From: JBFLYZ01 sp040756415
GTDB lineage: Bacteria; Bacteroidota; Bacteroidia; JADZBD01
NCBI GenBank assembly: GCA_040756415.1
Contig: JBFLYZ010000012.1
Coordinates: 9,217-73,216, forward strand
DNA length: 64,000 nucleotides
Reading direction: 5' to 3'
Within the stretch, counting starts at the first letter, position 1. Each line of letters starts with the position of its first letter. A program made the translations under genes and the position numbers. Shown here one piece after another: positions 15,784 to 23,879 of this stretch. The notes beneath the pieces were generated by a model that was not told the origin of the DNA, did not search any database, and saw only the letters and a program-made list of their open reading frames with translations.

Positions 15784-16656
15784 CTATATTAATCTGTAGT
15801 TTTTGTACTCTCCTATCCGCCAGCCCAGTTTCTTTTCAATGAGATACAGGATTCTCGCCTTTAGCGGGAATTTCTTTTTCGTGGGATCGAAGCTGAGCTT
15901 CCAGTTCATTCTTTTTATCCTCTCCTCCATCACTTTCGGGTGCGTGCCGCTGAAATGGCTCAGCGAGTCAATAGTGGAATAATCGAATGCTTCCACGTCC
16001 GGGATATTCCTTTTCATCCATTCGTCATCGTGCCACATCCGGTGAAAGCTTTGCTGCTTGGCCTGCTGCTTTTCGGGGGGCTTTACCCAGCCGTAATGAT
16101 GAACGGCAGCATTCACCTGCTTTACCCTGAGCTTGGTATTGTCCTTTTTCCTGAAGCCCTGCGCGTCCCGGTAAGAGGAGATGCGCTTGTCGTTACGGAT
16201 GATACGTATTTCTTTCCTGTACCACTGTTTGGAATCGGCCACGTAATCGTATGAGCCGTAAAAATGAATATAGTTGAACAGCAGGCCGTCAACCCTTTTA
16301 TCATCCTTCCATCGCTCCATGGCCGATCGTATCTCAGCCTGGTCCCGTTCATGGATCACCTCATCGCCCTGTATGTAAAAACACCAGTCGCTGCCGGGCG
16401 ATACCGCTTCAAAAGCCTTGTTGGTTTCCAGGGCCAGCACCCTGCCGCCCTCGCGCAGGCTGTCGTCCCATACGGTTTCGATGATCCTGATCTTAGGCGA
16501 ACCGATAGAACGGATCAGCCCCAGGGTATCGTCTTCCGAATTTCCAACGGCTACTACCACCTCATCGCACAAAGGGAGAATGGAGCTGATCGCTTCGATA
16601 ATGGGGTAATCGAATTTTAGGGCATTGCGCACTATGGTGAAGCCCGAAACCTTCAT
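15784..16656 (-). CDS. Glycosyltransferase family 2 protein (WaaE/KdtX-like)
   Basis: GT-A fold transferase of 290 residues, probably acting on a lipid- or LPS-linked acceptor at the cytoplasmic face of the inner membrane. It opens VSGFTIVRNALKFDYPIIEAI and CDEVVVAVGNSEDDTL (nucleotide-sugar binding), has WCFYIQGDEVIHE in place of a classical DXD region, and a His/Trp-rich segment VNAAVHHYGWVKPPEKQQ near residue 190. The basic C-terminus FPLKARILYLIEKKLGWRIGEYKNYRLI may contact membrane. The ATG lies 3 bp from a 32-bp imperfect inverted repeat that fills the gap to purB, upstream on the same strand. Confidence 0.83.
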   Translation of the reverse strand: MKVSGFTIVRNALKFDYPIIEAISSILPLCDEVVVAVGNSEDDTLGLIRSIGSPKIRIIETVWDDSLREGGRVLALETNKAFEAVSPGSDWCFYIQGDEVIHERDQAEIRSAMERWKDDKRVDGLLFNYIHFYGSYDYVADSKQWYRKEIRIIRNDKRISSYRDAQGFRKKDNTKLRVKQVNAAVHHYGWVKPPEKQQAKQQSFHRMWHDDEWMKRNIPDVEAFDYSTIDSLSHFSGTHPKVMEERIKRMNWKLSFDPTKKKFPLKARILYLIEKKLGWRIGEYKNYRLI

Positions 16657-16659
16657 AAT

Positions 16660-16763
16660 GAAATGTGAGATGAGAAATATGAAATGTGAAACATGCTTAG
16701 TTCATGAAATGGAGATGGAATTTGTTGTTTTCATATTTCGCATCTCATATTTCGCATTTCAAA
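16660..16763 (-). repeat. AT-rich imperfect inverted repeat between purB and the glycosyltransferase gene
   Basis: Two arms, 16660-16691 and about 16730-16763, made of degenerate GAAATRYGA units. Aligned over 32 positions as inverted copies they match at 24. The transcript of purB would fold here into a long, bulged hairpin whose 3' arm ends 3 nt before the glycosyltransferase ATG and whose 5' arm overlaps the purB stop codon. Confidence 0.7.
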
Positions 16764-18102
16764 TCCCGGAGTAATTCTGAGGAGTGATCTTCTTCAGCTC
16801 TTCCTTCACCTTCTTGCTCACGCCCAGCTTATCGATAAAGCTATGGATGGTCTTTTTGTTCATGGGCTTGTTGGTGCGGGTGAGCTCCTTGAGCGCCTCA
16901 TAGGGCTTGGGAAAATTCTCCCTGCGCAATATGGTCTGTATGGCCTCGGCCACCACGGCCCAGTTATCCTCCAGGTCCTGGCCAATCTTTTCGCGGTTCA
17001 GGATAAGCTTGTTCAGGCCTTTGAGCAGGCTCTGGTAAGCGATGAGCGTATGCGCGAAGGGCAGCCCTATGTTACGCAGCACGGTCGAATCGGTGAGGTC
17101 GCGCTGCAGGCGGGAGATGGGAAGCTTTTCGGAAAAATGCGCGAAAAGCGCGTTGGCCACGCCCAGGTTGCCTTCTGAGTTCTCAAAGTCGATGGGGTTC
17201 ACCTTATGCGGCATGGCCGATGAGCCCACCTCCCCTTCTCTGATCTTCTGCTTGAAATAATCCATGCTGATATAGGTCCACATGTCGCGGTTCAGGTCGA
17301 TCAGTATGGTGTTGATGCGCCTGCTGCAGTCGCAAAGCGCGGCCAGGTTATCGTAATGCTCGATCTGGGTGGTAGGGTACGAACGCGAGAGCGCCAGGTT
17401 CTTGTTCACAAAGTCGTCAGCGAACTTTTTCCAGTCTGTTTTGGGATAGGCCACGTGATGGGCGTTCATATTGCCGGTGGCGCCCCCGAACTTGGCCGAA
17501 AGCGGCACCTGTTTGAGCTGGCGCAACTGCTCGTTGAGGCGGGCAATGAACACATTGATCTCCTTGCCCAGGCGGGTAGGCGATGCGGCCTGCCCGTGCG
17601 TGCGGGCCAGCATGGGCACCTTTTCCCATTCCTTGGCCAGCAGCTTGAGCTTACCGAGCACCTCGTCAAAGGCGGGCAGCATCACTTCATTCAGGGCATA
17701 GCGAATGGAAAGGGGCACGGCCGTGTTGTTGATATCCTGGGAGGTCAACCCGAAATGAATGAATTCACGGTACGGTGATAATTTAAGCGTATCGAACCGC
17801 TCCTTCAGAAAGTACTCCACGGCCTTCACATCGTGGTTGGTGATCTTCTCGATGTTCTTGATGCTCTGGGCGTCCTTAACGGTGAACTCCGTATAGATCT
17901 CGCGCAGGGCGGGGTATTTCTTCTTATCGAACTTGCTGAGCTGGGGCAAGGGCAGCTCGCAGAGCGCGATGAAGTATTCTACTTCAACGATCAGGCGGTA
18001 TTTGATGAGGGCGGCCTCTGAAAAGTATTCGGCCAGTTGCTCGCATTGCTTACGGTAACGGCCGTCAGCGGGGGCAATGGCGGTGAGGGGGGTTAATTCC
18101 AT
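16759..18102 (-). CDS. purB: Adenylosuccinate lyase PurB
   Basis: Cleaves adenylosuccinate and SAICAR in purine synthesis; cytoplasmic homotetramer of the fumarase/aspartase superfamily. At 447 residues it is of normal length. The three conserved regions are present: TSQDINNTA (120-128), RTHGQAASP with His169, and the flexible loop SSAMPHKVNP (294-303) carrying the catalytic Ser. It is well separated from the upstream lipoprotein gene and leads into the glycosyltransferase gene across a repeat-filled 102-bp gap. A -7-like TATCTTCA lies upstream of the ATG. Confidence 0.96.
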   Translation of the reverse strand: MELTPLTAIAPADGRYRKQCEQLAEYFSEAALIKYRLIVEVEYFIALCELPLPQLSKFDKKKYPALREIYTEFTVKDAQSIKNIEKITNHDVKAVEYFLKERFDTLKLSPYREFIHFGLTSQDINNTAVPLSIRYALNEVMLPAFDEVLGKLKLLAKEWEKVPMLARTHGQAASPTRLGKEINVFIARLNEQLRQLKQVPLSAKFGGATGNMNAHHVAYPKTDWKKFADDFVNKNLALSRSYPTTQIEHYDNLAALCDCSRRINTILIDLNRDMWTYISMDYFKQKIREGEVGSSAMPHKVNPIDFENSEGNLGVANALFAHFSEKLPISRLQRDLTDSTVLRNIGLPFAHTLIAYQSLLKGLNKLILNREKIGQDLEDNWAVVAEAIQTILRRENFPKPYEALKELTRTNKPMNKKTIHSFIDKLGVSKKVKEELKKITPQNYSGI

Positions 18103-18158
18103 AAAATTTGAAAATGTGAAGATACGAATTAGTGAGGAATGGGAAGGGAACGGGCCCG

Positions 18159-18536
18159 CTAAGGATAATAAACGTTCCCCAAATGCGTAAGGCCCGGATG
18201 CAGTTCGGCTATTTTAGCAAGGGCATGTACACCTGGTCCGGCCTCCAGCCATAACCCGTAATAGTCTTCTGTATTACCTGTATAGTGAATACTGAAAAAT
18301 CCGCTAGAATCTGTGCGGACTTCCACCCCCATTGGAATAGAATGGAAATTCATTCCATCCCAATACTCTCCTACAAGACGCACGAGCATATTATTCAGGG
18401 GGCTTTGAGTAGCTGAATCAAGGAGATAACCATCTACATCATAGGTAACCTCCTGAGCTGGCGGAAACGCCTGATCCTTTGTACATGCGGCAAGCAGACC
18501 AAGCGCTAGAAGGAGTACATAAATATACCGGCTCAT
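18159..18536 (-). CDS. Lipoprotein with a small carboxypeptidase-regulatory-like domain
   Basis: Protein of 125 residues with a lipoprotein signal peptide (lipobox LLAAC, lipidated Cys18). The remainder reads as one beta-sandwich: VDGYLLDSATQSPLNNMLVRLVG followed by DSSGFFSIHYTG, the pattern of CarboxypepD_reg or transthyretin-like domains common on Bacteroidota surface proteins. There is no downstream partner in the same unit; purB follows after 56 bp. Composition is somewhat AT-rich. Specific function unknown. Confidence 0.75.
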   Translation of the reverse strand: MSRYIYVLLLALGLLAACTKDQAFPPAQEVTYDVDGYLLDSATQSPLNNMLVRLVGEYWDGMNFHSIPMGVEVRTDSSGFFSIHYTGNTEDYYGLWLEAGPGVHALAKIAELHPGLTHLGNVYYP

Positions 18537-18617
18537 GGATCTGATGCTTCAAAATGTAAATATACGAATTCGGCAGTGTCTGAAAATTCACAATCCGGCA
18601 TACGGGAAGTCTTTTTG

Positions 18618-18650
18618 CCCCTCCCATTATCCCTCCCCCAAGGGGGAGGG
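18618..18650 (+). repeat. Palindromic element, copy 1
   Basis: A half-site CCCCTCCC, a 5-nt spacer, then the palindrome CCCTCCCCC-AA-GGGGGAGGG (perfect 9-bp arms, 18631-18650). It has the same three-part plan as the copies at 18760, 18815 and 52251. Confidence 0.75.
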
Positions 18651-18759
18651 AAGTGCGTGGTTCTTTCCCCCGCTGGGAAAACCCCGCCTTCCGGCATTCA
18701 GGGATACAGATCGGGGGCTGCTCTAAACTGTATGCGGAAACGCTCTTTTTAATTGATGG

Positions 18760-18790
18760 CCCCTCTCTGTCTCTCCCCTAAAGGGGAGAG
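18760..18790 (+). repeat. Palindromic element, copy 2
   Basis: Half-site CCCCTCTC, a 3-nt spacer, then arms CTCTCCCC and GGGGAGAG around TAAA (perfect 8-bp arms, 18771-18790). Same orientation as copy 1. Confidence 0.75.
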
Positions 18791-18814
18791 TACCTCAAAT
18801 TATAATCAGTTGTT

Positions 18815-18844
18815 CCCTCCCTTTAGGGGAGGGCCGGGGAGGGG
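18815..18844 (-). repeat. Palindromic element, copy 3 (inverted)
   Basis: Arms CCCTCCC and GGGAGGG around TTTAG, then CC and the half-site GGGGAGGGG, which is the plan of copies 1 and 2 in reverse orientation. It ends 7 bp from the stop codon of the DUF559 gene, so copies 2 and 3 face each other across 24 bp. Confidence 0.75.
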
Positions 18845-18851
18845 ATTCATG

Positions 18852-19223
18852 TTATTTCAAATACTCCGTGACCTTTTTCATTACCCCATTCAAATTCTCA
18901 AAAACTTCCACATTCGGAAACCTAAGCACAGTGATGCCCTGACCCTTCATCATTTCATCACGTTCCGCATCATGCTTCTTGGCTTTTTCGGAATGATGAA
19001 TTTCACCATCCAGTTCTATAACTAATTTCGCTTTGTGACAATAGAAGTCGGCAATGTATATCCAGATAGGATGCTGCCTGCGGAAATAAAAACCTTTAAC
19101 ACTGTTTCGCCTAAGAACTTCCCATAATGCCCTTTCGGAGGAAGTCATCTGCTTACGAAGTATGCGGGCCCTGAGAAATGTTTCCCGTGTGGCGTTATAG
19201 AATAAACCGGGCTGATGCGGCAT
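18852..19223 (-). CDS. DUF559 domain protein (Vsr-like endonuclease fold)
   Basis: Single-domain protein of 123 residues with the family's features in order: RARILRKQMTSSERALWEVLR, GFYFRRQHPIWIYIADFYCHKAKLVIELDGEIHH and a C-terminal DEMMKGQGITVLRFPNVEVFENL. The IADF...VIELDG core matches the PD-(D/E)XK-type centre of very-short-patch-repair endonucleases. Its activity is not established. It is AT-rich compared with its neighbours and sits directly beside three palindromic elements, which suggests it arrived by transfer. The downstream TonB-receptor gene, transcribed the same way, ends 13 bp before it begins. Confidence 0.85.
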   Translation of the reverse strand: MPHQPGLFYNATRETFLRARILRKQMTSSERALWEVLRRNSVKGFYFRRQHPIWIYIADFYCHKAKLVIELDGEIHHSEKAKKHDAERDEMMKGQGITVLRFPNVEVFENLNGVMKKVTEYLK

Positions 19224-19236
19224 GGTTCAGCTTTGT

Positions 19237-21612
19237 TTAAAATTCTATCCTATACCCCGCATACGGAAACAATCCCAACTGGTATTCCTCACGTGTGCTT
19301 TGGGCGGCATCGTCCCATACCTGGCGCAGCACGTTCCTGCGGTTGAAGATATTCTCGATGTTGATGAAGAAGCTCTGCGTGCTGCGCTTTTTGTTGCTTT
19401 TGAATGAAACCTTAAAATCCACCTTCTGGTAATCCTTGAAGCGCCCCGAGTAGGCCAGTGAATCGATGTACACCGCGCTCTTTTCCTGTATAGAAAGTGG
19501 AATATCGAGGGGGGTATAGCGGTTGCCGCCCGCAAAGGTCATCTTGACGTCAAAGGCCAGTATGCGGTTCTTCTTCGCGCCCAGCGGCAGCTCTATCCCG
19601 CCCAGCAGGTTATACACGTAGCCCCCGGCAAAGGCCGTGTGGTGCTCCTTCCCATCGCTTCCCTTATACCAGGAGTCGTACAGGGAGAGGGAAGACAGGA
19701 AATAGTAGCCGTTTGAAAAGAACTTCTCTATGGTCAGCTCCACGCCATAATTATACCCGGTTCCCTTATTATGCAAAGAATCCACCAGGGGAATACCCTC
19801 CAGGTCGTTGCCCAGGTTGATGAGCGAAAAAGAACTTTGCGCGTATTGCTCCACGGGGATATCATAGAGATACTGGTAATAGGTTTCGAGCTTCATGCGG
19901 AAATCTTTCATGAAATTAAAATCGTAACCCGCCACCAGGTGATGGCTTTTGGTAAAGCCCAGGTTGCGGGTGTTGTTGATGGAAAGGCCGCTGTTCTCAT
20001 CATAGCGCTTAAAGAAATAGTAGATCAGGGGCTGGGTTTGGCTGTGCATGCCGTAGGCCAGGCTGAGGGCCTGTTTCTCGGCAAAAGCCCAGCGCATGCC
20101 CAGGCGGGGCTCGATGGCCTGCGATCCGTTGAGGAAGAAATACTGCCAATGCAGCCCTGTATTAAAAGTAAGCTTATCCGTACAGCGGTACTGCCAGTGC
20201 ACATAGCCCTGGGCCAGGCCGGCATTATCCTTTTCATTGAGCTCATCGATGAACTTGGTGTAATAGCGCGACCAGTAGCGTGCCGTATAATCAAAGAACA
20301 TCTGGTTATGGTTGATGCCTGTCTTGATCAGGTGGTGGGCATTGATCTTCCAGGTGAGCGCATAGGCGGCAATCAGGCTCTGGTCGATGGATACGTTGCG
20401 GTACACCCGAAAGGGCTTCTTATCCGCTGAAAGCGTATCCAGGTCTATCCTGAACTTGCTGCCGGAAGCGGAAAGGGAGAAGCGGCCGGAAACCTTATCG
20501 TTGAAAAAATACGTATGCGTAAGGCCGGTAGCTCCCATCTGCGAGGTGAAGACCAGGTCTTCGCCCGAGGAGGTAAAGGACCAGTCAGCCGTATCCTTCT
20601 CGCTGTCGAGCAGGGAAATATTGCTCAGGCCGGTAATGCCCCATACCGAAAAAACGCCCGCGTTGCCCGTGGGCATGTTCAGCTTGAAACACAGGTCCTG
20701 GTAACGCGGTATGGCCGATACCCCGAAACTGATACCCATCAGGTCGAAGAGCTCGAGGGTGGAATAACGGTAATTGACCAGGAATGAGCTGCCGTTCTTA
20801 TTGAAAAGCGGCCCTTCGATGCCCGCTTCCAGCCCGTTGAAGCCCATCTGCCCCATGAACTCGTGCTTCTCGTTGTTGCCGTTGCGCAGCTTCAGGTCGA
20901 ACACGGCCGCGTACTTGTTGCCGTATTCGGCCGGGAAAGCACCGGTCAGAAAATCAGACGCGCCCAGCAGGTTATTGTTCAGTATAGATACCGGCCCACC
21001 GGTAGCCCCCTGGGTGCTGAAATGATTGGGGTTGGGAATATCCACCCCTTCGAGCCTCCACAGCACCCCGAGGGGGGAGTTGCCGCGCACGATGATGCTG
21101 TTATTGGCATCGTTGCCCGTGGCTACGCCCGCATAATTGGCCACCATTTTACTGGGATCGCCCCGGCTGCCGGCATAGCGCTCGGTCTCCTCGCTCTGGA
21201 AATTGCGCGAGCTGTTGGTCACCAGGTCGTTGTTGGCCTTGGTCTTGTCTTTTTCGGGGGTGATCAGTATCTCGCCCGTGCTGTTGAGCATTTCGTACAG
21301 CAGTATCTCGAGCACCACCTCCTTTCCCGATCCGATAACCACATTATTGAGCACCGCATCTTCGTAACCGATAAAAGACACCTTGATGCTTCTCCGCCCT
21401 ACGGGCACCTTTTCCAGCCTGAACTTGCCTTCGGCATCAGTGGTGGCGCCAATGGCCGAGTCGAGGCCGAGCACCGCCACGTTGGCATCGGGGATAGGCG
21501 ATTTTGAGTCGGCATCCAGCACGGTGCCGCGCACGGTCTGGGTAAAGGTCTGGCTGTAGCCGCAGAAAGGAAGCAAGAGGAGGGCCTGCAGTATGCAATT
21601 CCTAATCTTCAT
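19237..21612 (-). CDS. TonB-dependent receptor with N-terminal carboxypeptidase-regulatory domain
   Basis: Outer-membrane active transporter of 791 residues. Signal peptide (ends near GYSQTF), then a CarboxypepD_reg-like domain (VRGTVLDADSKSPIPDANVAVLG, about 25-110), a plug with RGDPSKMVANYAGVATG and NSIIVRGNSPLGVLWRLEGVDIPNPNHF, then a 22-strand barrel ending FPYAGYRIEF with a C-terminal aromatic. No SusD partner is adjacent, so it is not a polysaccharide-utilisation pair. The substrate is unknown. A perfect -7 element lies 16 nt before the ATG. It is divergent from the Omp28-like gene. Confidence 0.9.
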   Translation of the reverse strand: MKIRNCILQALLLLPFCGYSQTFTQTVRGTVLDADSKSPIPDANVAVLGLDSAIGATTDAEGKFRLEKVPVGRRSIKVSFIGYEDAVLNNVVIGSGKEVVLEILLYEMLNSTGEILITPEKDKTKANNDLVTNSSRNFQSEETERYAGSRGDPSKMVANYAGVATGNDANNSIIVRGNSPLGVLWRLEGVDIPNPNHFSTQGATGGPVSILNNNLLGASDFLTGAFPAEYGNKYAAVFDLKLRNGNNEKHEFMGQMGFNGLEAGIEGPLFNKNGSSFLVNYRYSTLELFDLMGISFGVSAIPRYQDLCFKLNMPTGNAGVFSVWGITGLSNISLLDSEKDTADWSFTSSGEDLVFTSQMGATGLTHTYFFNDKVSGRFSLSASGSKFRIDLDTLSADKKPFRVYRNVSIDQSLIAAYALTWKINAHHLIKTGINHNQMFFDYTARYWSRYYTKFIDELNEKDNAGLAQGYVHWQYRCTDKLTFNTGLHWQYFFLNGSQAIEPRLGMRWAFAEKQALSLAYGMHSQTQPLIYYFFKRYDENSGLSINNTRNLGFTKSHHLVAGYDFNFMKDFRMKLETYYQYLYDIPVEQYAQSSFSLINLGNDLEGIPLVDSLHNKGTGYNYGVELTIEKFFSNGYYFLSSLSLYDSWYKGSDGKEHHTAFAGGYVYNLLGGIELPLGAKKNRILAFDVKMTFAGGNRYTPLDIPLSIQEKSAVYIDSLAYSGRFKDYQKVDFKVSFKSNKKRSTQSFFINIENIFNRRNVLRQVWDDAAQSTREEYQLGLFPYAGYRIEF

Positions 21613-21628
21613 TTGTTTTTGGAGGCGA

Positions 21629-21636
21629 CAAAGCTA
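21629..21636 (-). promoter_or_regulatory. -7 promoter element (TAGCTTTG) of the TonB-receptor gene
   Basis: Perfect TAnnTTTG on the minus strand, 16 nt before the ATG at 21612. Confidence 0.58.
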
Positions 21637-21680
21637 CGATTTTAGCCGATAAACCCCCTTGTTTTTTGCCTATATTATTC

Positions 21681-21688
21681 TATATTTG
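21681..21688 (+). promoter_or_regulatory. -7 promoter element (TATATTTG) of the Omp28-like gene
   Basis: Perfect TAnnTTTG, 67 nt before the ATG at 21756, giving one of the longer leaders in the window. Confidence 0.55.
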
Positions 21689-21755
21689 TATGCTTCTTAT
21701 GCAACTGGTGTCTAACCAATCAAAAACAGGAATACAGTAAAAAAACCAAAACAAC

Positions 21756-23828
21756 ATGAAAAAAACTACGCTTACGATCCTTGCCTCTGCCGCCTTCATT
21801 CTCGCGAACGCGCAGTGCGCAAAGTTTGTTCTGCTTGAGGAGTTCACTCAGGCAAGCTGCGGTCCCTGCGCATCGCAGAACCCCGGCTTCAAGACCAACA
21901 TCCTGGATCCTAACCCCGATAAGGTACGCCTGGTGGCCTACCATACCTCGTGGCCCGGAACCGACCCTATGTACAGCTACAACACCACCGATAATGGAGG
22001 CCGTACGACCTATTACAGTGTTACAGGCGTTCCTTACGTGGTGATGATGGGCAACCAGCAGACCGGCTCGCCCTCGTCTTTCACGCAGACCGCGATCGAC
22101 AACGAGTGGAACGAGACCAGCCCGATCAAGATCACCGTTACCGAAGTGGATAACGGCAACAACCGCGATGTGACCATCGAGATCAAATCGGTAGGCGCTC
22201 CCCCCTCGGGCAGCTATAACCTGGTCATTCCCATCGTGGAGCGTAACGTGCAGTACACTTCGCCTCCCGGCACCAATGGCGAGACCTATTTCCCCTGCGT
22301 GTTCCGCGATATGCTGGGCACTACCCAGACCAACGGCATACCCGTTACGCTTCCCACCCAAGGCAATTCCATCACCATGGGTCCTTACAACTACCTGGAG
22401 AGCATTGCTATCTTCAACGCGTCTGAACTGGCACCGGTCGCCTTCCTTCAGAACACCGCTACCAAGCAGGTGATACAGGTGGGTACTCCGTTCGACCCCA
22501 CCATCAACGCAGTGATGTTCGCGCCCACTACACTGGTTAAGGAAGGCCTTACCGCCCAAACCTTCACTTTTTCGAGCGGCAACAGCGGCAACACTTCAGA
22601 GACCTTCAACTACACCCTCACCGCCTCTGGCGCTCCCGTGGGATGGACTGCAGGTTTCACGGTGAACGGCACACCCTTCACCAGCTCGGGCTCCATGGCC
22701 ATTCCCGCCAACACCAATTACCCCACTACCATTACCGTTACACCCAATGCCTCTCCTGGTGTGGGCAAGTATACGCTGAGCATGACCTCGCAGAGCAATC
22801 CCAGCGCCCCGGCTATGGTAACAACGGTTTACGTGATCTCGGGAGTTACCGACCTGATCGTGAATAATACGAGCGGTTTCGGAGCCACATCCATCAGCGG
22901 CACGGCAGCCAACTATGAGCCGCAGTTCATCGCGGGTCTTCAGTTCGCGGGCAATACCGCCTATGCCGCTACCGATGCATGGGTTTGCGAGCGCGCTATC
23001 ATGGATGGCGCCATGACCAACGTGAAGAACCTGTACATGAACATGGCCTGGACCTTCCCCACCCTCACTGACGGGCTGGTGGCCCAGCTCACCACTTTCC
23101 TGAACACATCGGGCAAGTGTATGTTCATCTGCGGACAGGACATAGCCTGGGAGACCATGGATGCCGCTTCTACTTATGATACCCCGAACACGCAGGCTTT
23201 CTTTACCAACTACCTGAACGCATCGTATGTGGGTGACGGCAGCACGGCCAATACCCAGCTTACCGTCAATTCGTCTGACGCTATTTTCGGCACCAGCGGT
23301 CCGCATCCCATCAGCACAACTGTGCCGTACACGTCTACCTATTTCTTCCCTGACGAGATCAACGCGGCAGGCATAGGAACCGTTATCTACTATTATAACG
23401 GCAACGTGAACAAGAAGGCGGGCGTACGTGCCACTAACGGCACCTACAAAGTGGTTTACCTCTGCCCTGGTATCGAGCAACTGACCAACACTTCTTCCAA
23501 GAACGCCATCCTGAAGTTGGCGCACGACTGGTTCTGGGGACTGAGCAGCACCGAGGCTTTCGACCAGAGCATGATCGCGCTGAGCATGGGCCAGAACTAT
23601 CCGAACCCCGCTGCCAGCATCACCTATATCCCTGTAGAGAACATCGAAAAGGATATGATGATACAGGTGGTTGACCTGACCGGACGCGTAGTGTACGAGC
23701 AGGCCGTTTCAGCCGGAACCGAGCTGATCATACTGAACACCGGAACGCTTGAGGCAGGCATGTACCTGTACCGCCTGGTTGACGGCAATGCCGTGATCAA
23801 GGCCAAGCAGATGCAGGTAGTTCACTAA
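21756..23828 (+). CDS. Secreted Omp28-related protein with thioredoxin-like domain and T9SS type A C-terminus
   Basis: Exported protein of 690 residues. Signal peptide (MKKTTLTILASAAFILANAQ), then an Omp28/thioredoxin-like domain opening KFVLLEEFTQASCGPCASQNPG with a CxxC motif and the cis-Pro-type VTGVPYVVMMG. The middle (about 255-590) has immunoglobulin-like and GATase-like folds (GKCMFICGQDIAWETM). The C-terminal 80 residues form a T9SS type A domain (GQNYPNPAASITYIPV to AGMYLYRLVDGNAVIKAKQMQVVH). Likely released or surface-anchored; redox activity is possible but not shown. A strong terminator follows. Confidence 0.87.
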   Translation: MKKTTLTILASAAFILANAQCAKFVLLEEFTQASCGPCASQNPGFKTNILDPNPDKVRLVAYHTSWPGTDPMYSYNTTDNGGRTTYYSVTGVPYVVMMGNQQTGSPSSFTQTAIDNEWNETSPIKITVTEVDNGNNRDVTIEIKSVGAPPSGSYNLVIPIVERNVQYTSPPGTNGETYFPCVFRDMLGTTQTNGIPVTLPTQGNSITMGPYNYLESIAIFNASELAPVAFLQNTATKQVIQVGTPFDPTINAVMFAPTTLVKEGLTAQTFTFSSGNSGNTSETFNYTLTASGAPVGWTAGFTVNGTPFTSSGSMAIPANTNYPTTITVTPNASPGVGKYTLSMTSQSNPSAPAMVTTVYVISGVTDLIVNNTSGFGATSISGTAANYEPQFIAGLQFAGNTAYAATDAWVCERAIMDGAMTNVKNLYMNMAWTFPTLTDGLVAQLTTFLNTSGKCMFICGQDIAWETMDAASTYDTPNTQAFFTNYLNASYVGDGSTANTQLTVNSSDAIFGTSGPHPISTTVPYTSTYFFPDEINAAGIGTVIYYYNGNVNKKAGVRATNGTYKVVYLCPGIEQLTNTSSKNAILKLAHDWFWGLSSTEAFDQSMIALSMGQNYPNPAASITYIPVENIEKDMMIQVVDLTGRVVYEQAVSAGTELIILNTGTLEAGMYLYRLVDGNAVIKAKQMQVVH

Positions 23829-23852
23829 GAATACAGCGACTGATTTCAGAAG

Positions 23853-23876
23853 AACCCGGGCTGAAAGGCCCGGGTT
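23853..23876. terminator. Bidirectional intrinsic terminator
   Basis: Perfect 9-bp arms AACCCGGGC and GCCCGGGTT around a 6-nt loop, followed on the plus strand by a run of T to 23881. It ends the Omp28-like gene and, in reverse, the convergent TPR gene. Confidence 0.85.
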
Positions 23877-23879
23877 TTT

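Larger units (their letters stand above)
18537..18851. other. Gene-free strip with three copies of a palindromic repeat
   Basis: 315 bp between the lipoprotein gene and the DUF559 gene. Apart from three GC-rich palindromic elements (annotated separately) and a -7-like TATATTTA about 18 nt upstream of the lipoprotein gene, I see no gene, RNA or terminator in it. The short open frames here lack signal sequences, conserved motifs or start signals. Confidence 0.6.

Noticed and set aside
18618..18844. A CRISPR array
   Set aside because: Only three elements, in both orientations, with irregular spacing and no unique spacers or cas genes; they are palindromic repeats.
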